From Flavobacteriales bacterium (GTDB lineage: Bacteria; Bacteroidota; Bacteroidia; Flavobacteriales; Flavobacteriaceae), in contig JAFLBS010000005.1 of NCBI GenBank assembly GCA_017303755.1, positions 241,748 to 305,747 of the forward strand: a DNA stretch of 64,000 nucleotides, read 5' to 3'. Below are positions 60,694 through 64,000 of the stretch, piece by piece. Below the pieces are notes generated by a model. That model was given only the letters and a program-made list of their open reading frames with translations. It was not told the DNA's origin and searched no databases. Positions within the stretch are counted from its first letter, which is position 1. Each line of letters opens with the position of its first letter. Both the position numbers and the translations under genes were made by a program.

Positions 60694-63600
60694 ATGAAAA
60701 AAATTACCCTAATTCTGTTGTTAACTATCCTGTTTTCTAGCATTTCTTATGCTCAAAAAGATAGTTCTTACGAAAAAGCCATGTACTATTTGCGCGAAAA
60801 AGGTGAAGTCATTCTAACCTTCAAAGCCAATAGTAAAGAACAATTCATCGAATTGAGCAGAGTGGTTTCCGTCAGTCATAAACATGTAGACGAAAACCTC
60901 TTAGAAGTGGAAGCGTATGCTAACAAAGATCAGTTTCAACGATTTTTGTCTTACGGATTATCCTATAAAGTAACTCAAGAAGACAATGAAATTCCGGTAG
61001 AACTTACATCAAATTATAGTACTCAAGCTGTAAATGCCTGGGATACCACCTGGGATGCTTATCCAAGATATTCTGAATATGTTGCTAAAATGCAATATTG
61101 GGCAGCCACTTACCCTAGTTTGTGTACCTTACAAAATATTGGTGCTACTCCAAATGGAAGAGCTTTGTATGTTTTAAAAATTTCTGACAATGCATCTTCA
61201 GATGAAACAGAACCTGAATTCTTTTATACTTCATCAATGCATGGTGATGAAATTACAGGTTACCCAACTATGTTGCGTTTCATTGATTATCTTTTAACCA
61301 ACTATGGTTCATTATCTGAAGTAACTAATTTAGTTAATGGAACTGAATTATACATCAATCCATTAGCAAATCCTGATGGTTCATATAAAACTGCTGGTAA
61401 TGATATTTACAATCCGGGTGGAGCTGCAAATACTCCAACTAGAGGAAATGCAGCTGGTGTTGATTTAAACCGAAATTATCCTGATGCTATCGGAGGTTTA
61501 CACGATGATGGCCTTGCTTATCAAACAGAAACAAATGCGTTTTTAAATTTTCAAGCCACTAGAAATTTTGTTTTATCAGCTAACTATCATGGTGGTACTG
61601 AAGTAGTAAACTTTCCTTTAGACACTTCATTTACTCCTGGAACTGGAAACTTCAGTTACCATCCACACGATAACTATTTCAAATTTGTTTCTATCGAATA
61701 CGCACAATTGTGCCAAACAGCTGACGGAAACTTGAATTATATGGATGCTGTATACAATACAGGCCAATTTCCTGGAACTACAAACGGCGCAGCCTGGTAT
61801 TCTGTTTATGGAGGAAGACAAGATGCAAGTAACTATTTTGAACATAATAAAGAAATCACAGTAGAAATTTCTAATGCGAAAACACCAACTGCTAGTTCAC
61901 TTCCTTTCTTTTGGGATAGAAACAGACAAGCATTATTAAACTATGTTAAACAAGCGAGTTATGGATTACATGGTGTGGTAACTGATCAATCGGGCAATCC
62001 TATTCATGCCAAAGTATATATTGGTGGAACCTTTGACAATTTCGGTTCATGGGTAGAAACTTCACCAACAAAAGGTGATTATCATAAAGTGCAAATTGCT
62101 GGAACTTATGATGTAATATTTGAAGCTCCAGGTTATGTTTCACAAACTATTTCAGTTACATTAACTAATAATGCTACCTCTACTTTAAACGTAACGATGG
62201 TTCCGACTACTTCGGTTCCAACAGCGAGTGATGCAACAATTTGTACTGGCCAAACAGCTGCATTATCGGCCACTGGAACTGGTACAATCAGATGGTATAA
62301 TAGTGTTTCAGCTACAACTCCTTTAGCTACAGCTGCTTCATACACTACTCCAGCATTAACTTCAAACACCTCTTATTGGGTAGAAAGAGAAGTAACTCCT
62401 GCAAATGTAGGCCCAGCTACCGTATCTGGAACTGGAACTGCTAATGCAAGTCTTGCTAATCGCTACTTAGTTTTCAACTGTACGACTCCAACCAAATTAA
62501 AATCAGTAATGATTTCAACAAATATTGTAGGTCAATTATTTGTTGAATTACAAAATAGTTCAGGAATAATGTTAGAATCTAAAGTAATTCGTTTATCAGC
62601 TAGTGGAGCTCAAGACATCGAATTGGATTTCTTTTTACCTGCACAAAATGGTTTACGATTAGTTTCAAGACAAATAAGCAACCTTGGAGTAACAGGTACA
62701 ATAAATTTAACTTGCGCTACTACAGGAATTACCTATCCGTACACTAACGGAACAGTAACTATAACTGGAAACAGTGGTGCTGGAACATTCTTCCAATTCT
62801 TTAACTGGAAATTTGGTCCACAAAAAAGTAACAGAGATGAAGTTGTGGTTACGGTTAAACCGAATCCAACTAACGACTCTGTAAATCCAACTTCTGCATT
62901 AGCGGGTTCAGGTGCTTTCACTTTAACCGTAAACGGAACTAACTTTGTAAACGGAGAATCTATTGTACGATGGAATGGTGCCAACAGAACAACCACTTTT
63001 GTGAGTCCAACTCAATTAACCGCTGCTATTACTGCTGGCGATGTTGCTTCTGCTGGAACTGCAAACGTTACGGTGTTCAACACTTGTAATTCAACTACAA
63101 CATCGGCTCGTACATTTACAATTACTACTAACTGTTTACCTCCAGTTCCAAATGTAAGTTCATTACCAAATGCAACTGGACAATGTTCGGTAACTGTAAC
63201 TCCACCAACTGCTACAAGCAACTGTGTTGGAACCATAACAGGTACAACTCCGAGTCCGTTAACTTATAACACTCAAGGAACTTATTCTATTACTTGGACT
63301 TACAATGACAATAATGGTAATGTGGTAACACAAAACCAAACAGTTATTGTTGATGACACAACTGCTCCTGTTCCTAATGTAACTAATTTACCAAATGTAA
63401 CTGGACAATGTTCTGCTACTATTTCGTCAGCTCCAACTGCTACTGACAACTGTGCTGGCTCAATTACTGCAACAACGAACAATCCATTAACGTATTCAAC
63501 TCAAGGAACTCATACCGTAACTTGGACTTACAATGATGGAAATGGAAATACATATGTACAAAATCAATTAGTTGTTATTAATGACTTAACTGCACCAGTT

Positions 63601-64000
63601 CCAAATGTAACCTCGTTACCAACAGTAAATGGACAATGTTCTGCTTCTGTAACGGCTCCAACGGCTACTGACAACTGTGCAGGAACAATTACGGGTACAA
63701 CAAATAATCCTTTATCATACTCTCAACAAGGAACGTATACTGTAACTTGGACGTACAATGATGGTAACGGAAATATTTTTAATCAAAATCAAACCGTTAT
63801 CGTTGATGACACCATTGCTCCTGTAGCTAACGTAACTACTCTACCTACTGTAACTGGACAATGCTCTGCTTCTGTAACGGCTCCAACGGCTACTGACAAC
63901 TGTGCAGGAACAATTACGGGTACAACAAATGATACAATATCATACAATCAACAAGGAACGTATACTGTAACTTGGACGTACAATGACGGTAACGGAAATA
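60694..64000 (+). CDS. Secreted M14 zinc carboxypeptidase with tandem Ig-like repeats (3' partial)
   Basis: A very large exported protein with 1102 residues visible and no stop before the window end. Signal peptide: MKKITLILLLTILFSSISYAQ. The M14 domain has zinc ligands His183 and Glu186 (SSMHGDEITGYP) and His299 (ANYHGGTEV), NPLANPDG, VDLNRNYPD, and catalytic Glu391 (EITVEISNAK). A carboxypeptidase-regulatory-like domain follows (YGLHGVVTDQSGNPIHAKVYI). Then come an Ig-like PKD/gingipain-type region, an IPT-like region (NPTSALAGSGAFTLTVNGTNFVNGESIVRW) and tandem 75-76-aa repeats. Probably a T9SS cargo, but a sorting domain would lie beyond the window. Confidence 0.9.
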   Translation, partial: MKKITLILLLTILFSSISYAQKDSSYEKAMYYLREKGEVILTFKANSKEQFIELSRVVSVSHKHVDENLLEVEAYANKDQFQRFLSYGLSYKVTQEDNEIPVELTSNYSTQAVNAWDTTWDAYPRYSEYVAKMQYWAATYPSLCTLQNIGATPNGRALYVLKISDNASSDETEPEFFYTSSMHGDEITGYPTMLRFIDYLLTNYGSLSEVTNLVNGTELYINPLANPDGSYKTAGNDIYNPGGAANTPTRGNAAGVDLNRNYPDAIGGLHDDGLAYQTETNAFLNFQATRNFVLSANYHGGTEVVNFPLDTSFTPGTGNFSYHPHDNYFKFVSIEYAQLCQTADGNLNYMDAVYNTGQFPGTTNGAAWYSVYGGRQDASNYFEHNKEITVEISNAKTPTASSLPFFWDRNRQALLNYVKQASYGLHGVVTDQSGNPIHAKVYIGGTFDNFGSWVETSPTKGDYHKVQIAGTYDVIFEAPGYVSQTISVTLTNNATSTLNVTMVPTTSVPTASDATICTGQTAALSATGTGTIRWYNSVSATTPLATAASYTTPALTSNTSYWVEREVTPANVGPATVSGTGTANASLANRYLVFNCTTPTKLKSVMISTNIVGQLFVELQNSSGIMLESKVIRLSASGAQDIELDFFLPAQNGLRLVSRQISNLGVTGTINLTCATTGITYPYTNGTVTITGNSGAGTFFQFFNWKFGPQKSNRDEVVVTVKPNPTNDSVNPTSALAGSGAFTLTVNGTNFVNGESIVRWNGANRTTTFVSPTQLTAAITAGDVASAGTANVTVFNTCNSTTTSARTFTITTNCLPPVPNVSSLPNATGQCSVTVTPPTATSNCVGTITGTTPSPLTYNTQGTYSITWTYNDNNGNVVTQNQTVIVDDTTAPVPNVTNLPNVTGQCSATISSAPTATDNCAGSITATTNNPLTYSTQGTHTVTWTYNDGNGNTYVQNQLVVINDLTAPVPNVTSLPTVNGQCSASVTAPTATDNCAGTITGTTNNPLSYSQQGTYTVTWTYNDGNGNIFNQNQTVIVDDTIAPVANVTTLPTVTGQCSASVTAPTATDNCAGTITGTTNDTISYNQQGTYTVTWTYNDGNGN
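63142..64000 (+). repeat. Tandem 225-228-bp coding repeats (HYR-like)
   Basis: At least four units begin at 63142, 63367, 63595 and 63820 (spacings 225, 228, 225 bp). Each reads about PVPNVT-LP-VTGQCSA-VTAPTATDNCAGTITGTT ... GTYTVTWTYNDGNGN. Units 3 and 4 are almost identical at the DNA level around GQCSASVTAPTATDNCAG. Confidence 0.9.

Noticed and set aside
63142-64000. CRISPR-like or tandem satellite array
   Set aside because: The 225-228-bp periodicity lies in one open frame and encodes Ig-like protein repeats; there are no spacers.

Overview
The window is AT-rich chromosomal DNA from a member of the Bacteroidota, most likely a Flavobacterium or close relative. Promoters follow the TTG-N19-TAnnTTTG pattern instead of TTGACA/TATAAT. 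There are TonB-dependent receptors with carboxypeptidase-like plug extensions, a protein with a type IX secretion (T9SS) sorting domain, DUF3667, DUF4199, DUF4290, DUF5686 and DUF2971 proteins, the Bacteroidota-type GlmU homologue, a fosfomycin-insensitive-type MurA and a CarB without its allosteric domain. No plasmid, prophage, CRISPR or insertion-sequence module was seen; most of the window is ordinary core genome.

Layout. Bases 1-9 kb: end of an FKBP-type prolyl isomerase, a LytTR two-component pair, a TonB-dependent receptor, a T9SS cargo protein and carB. 9-16 kb: rpmH, a TPR-like membrane protein, a lytic transglycosylase, a hydrolase, a VWA lipoprotein and mtaB. 16-20.6 kb: a lipoprotein, a large secreted repeat protein and a GlmU-like enzyme. 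20.7-28.7 kb: rpmE2, then a forward cluster for envelope and sugar metabolism (DUF4199, glycosyltransferase 2, ORF6N protein, phosphosugar mutase, MsbA-like ABC exporter, membrane protein, aspartyl protease). 28.7-32.2 kb: DUF2971, an AraC regulator and two DUF3667 paralogues. 32.2-37.8 kb (reverse): lipoprotein, membrane protein, TonB-dependent receptor and M23 peptidase. 37.9-40.4 kb: a ZapB-like protein, zapA, a probable 6S RNA and rny. 40.4-51 kb: PAS kinase, xerD, five small outer-membrane beta-barrels, aroQ, DUF5686 and a TSUP transporter. 51-59.8 kb: murA with DUF4290 and DUF493, an NTPase, recQ, fmt, HU, YqgE/AlgH, an aminotransferase and a START-like protein. 59.9-64 kb: a tRNA-Met locus with unusual decayed copies, a GIY-YIG gene, and a very large secreted M14 carboxypeptidase cut by the window end.

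The most unusual signal is at 59925-60417. An intact tRNA-Met(CAU) is flanked by two tRNA-like remnants in which exactly the tRNA arms are replaced by 14-bp perfect palindromes of one family (T-Y-CGCC-NN-GGCG-R-A). A GIY-YIG endonuclease-like gene lies between the intact tRNA and the downstream remnant, and its stop codon is supplied by the palindrome. The same palindrome also sits inside the probable 6S RNA at 38658. This looks like a small palindromic element that settles in structured-RNA genes.

A second candidate is a pair of promoters, upstream of two large secreted proteins (17447 and 60694). Each carries two ATCGAT boxes exactly 20 bp apart at nearly the same distance from the gene, which suggests a shared regulator. 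The intergenic spaces also hold several dispersed inverted-repeat families, two of which occur twice in this window.
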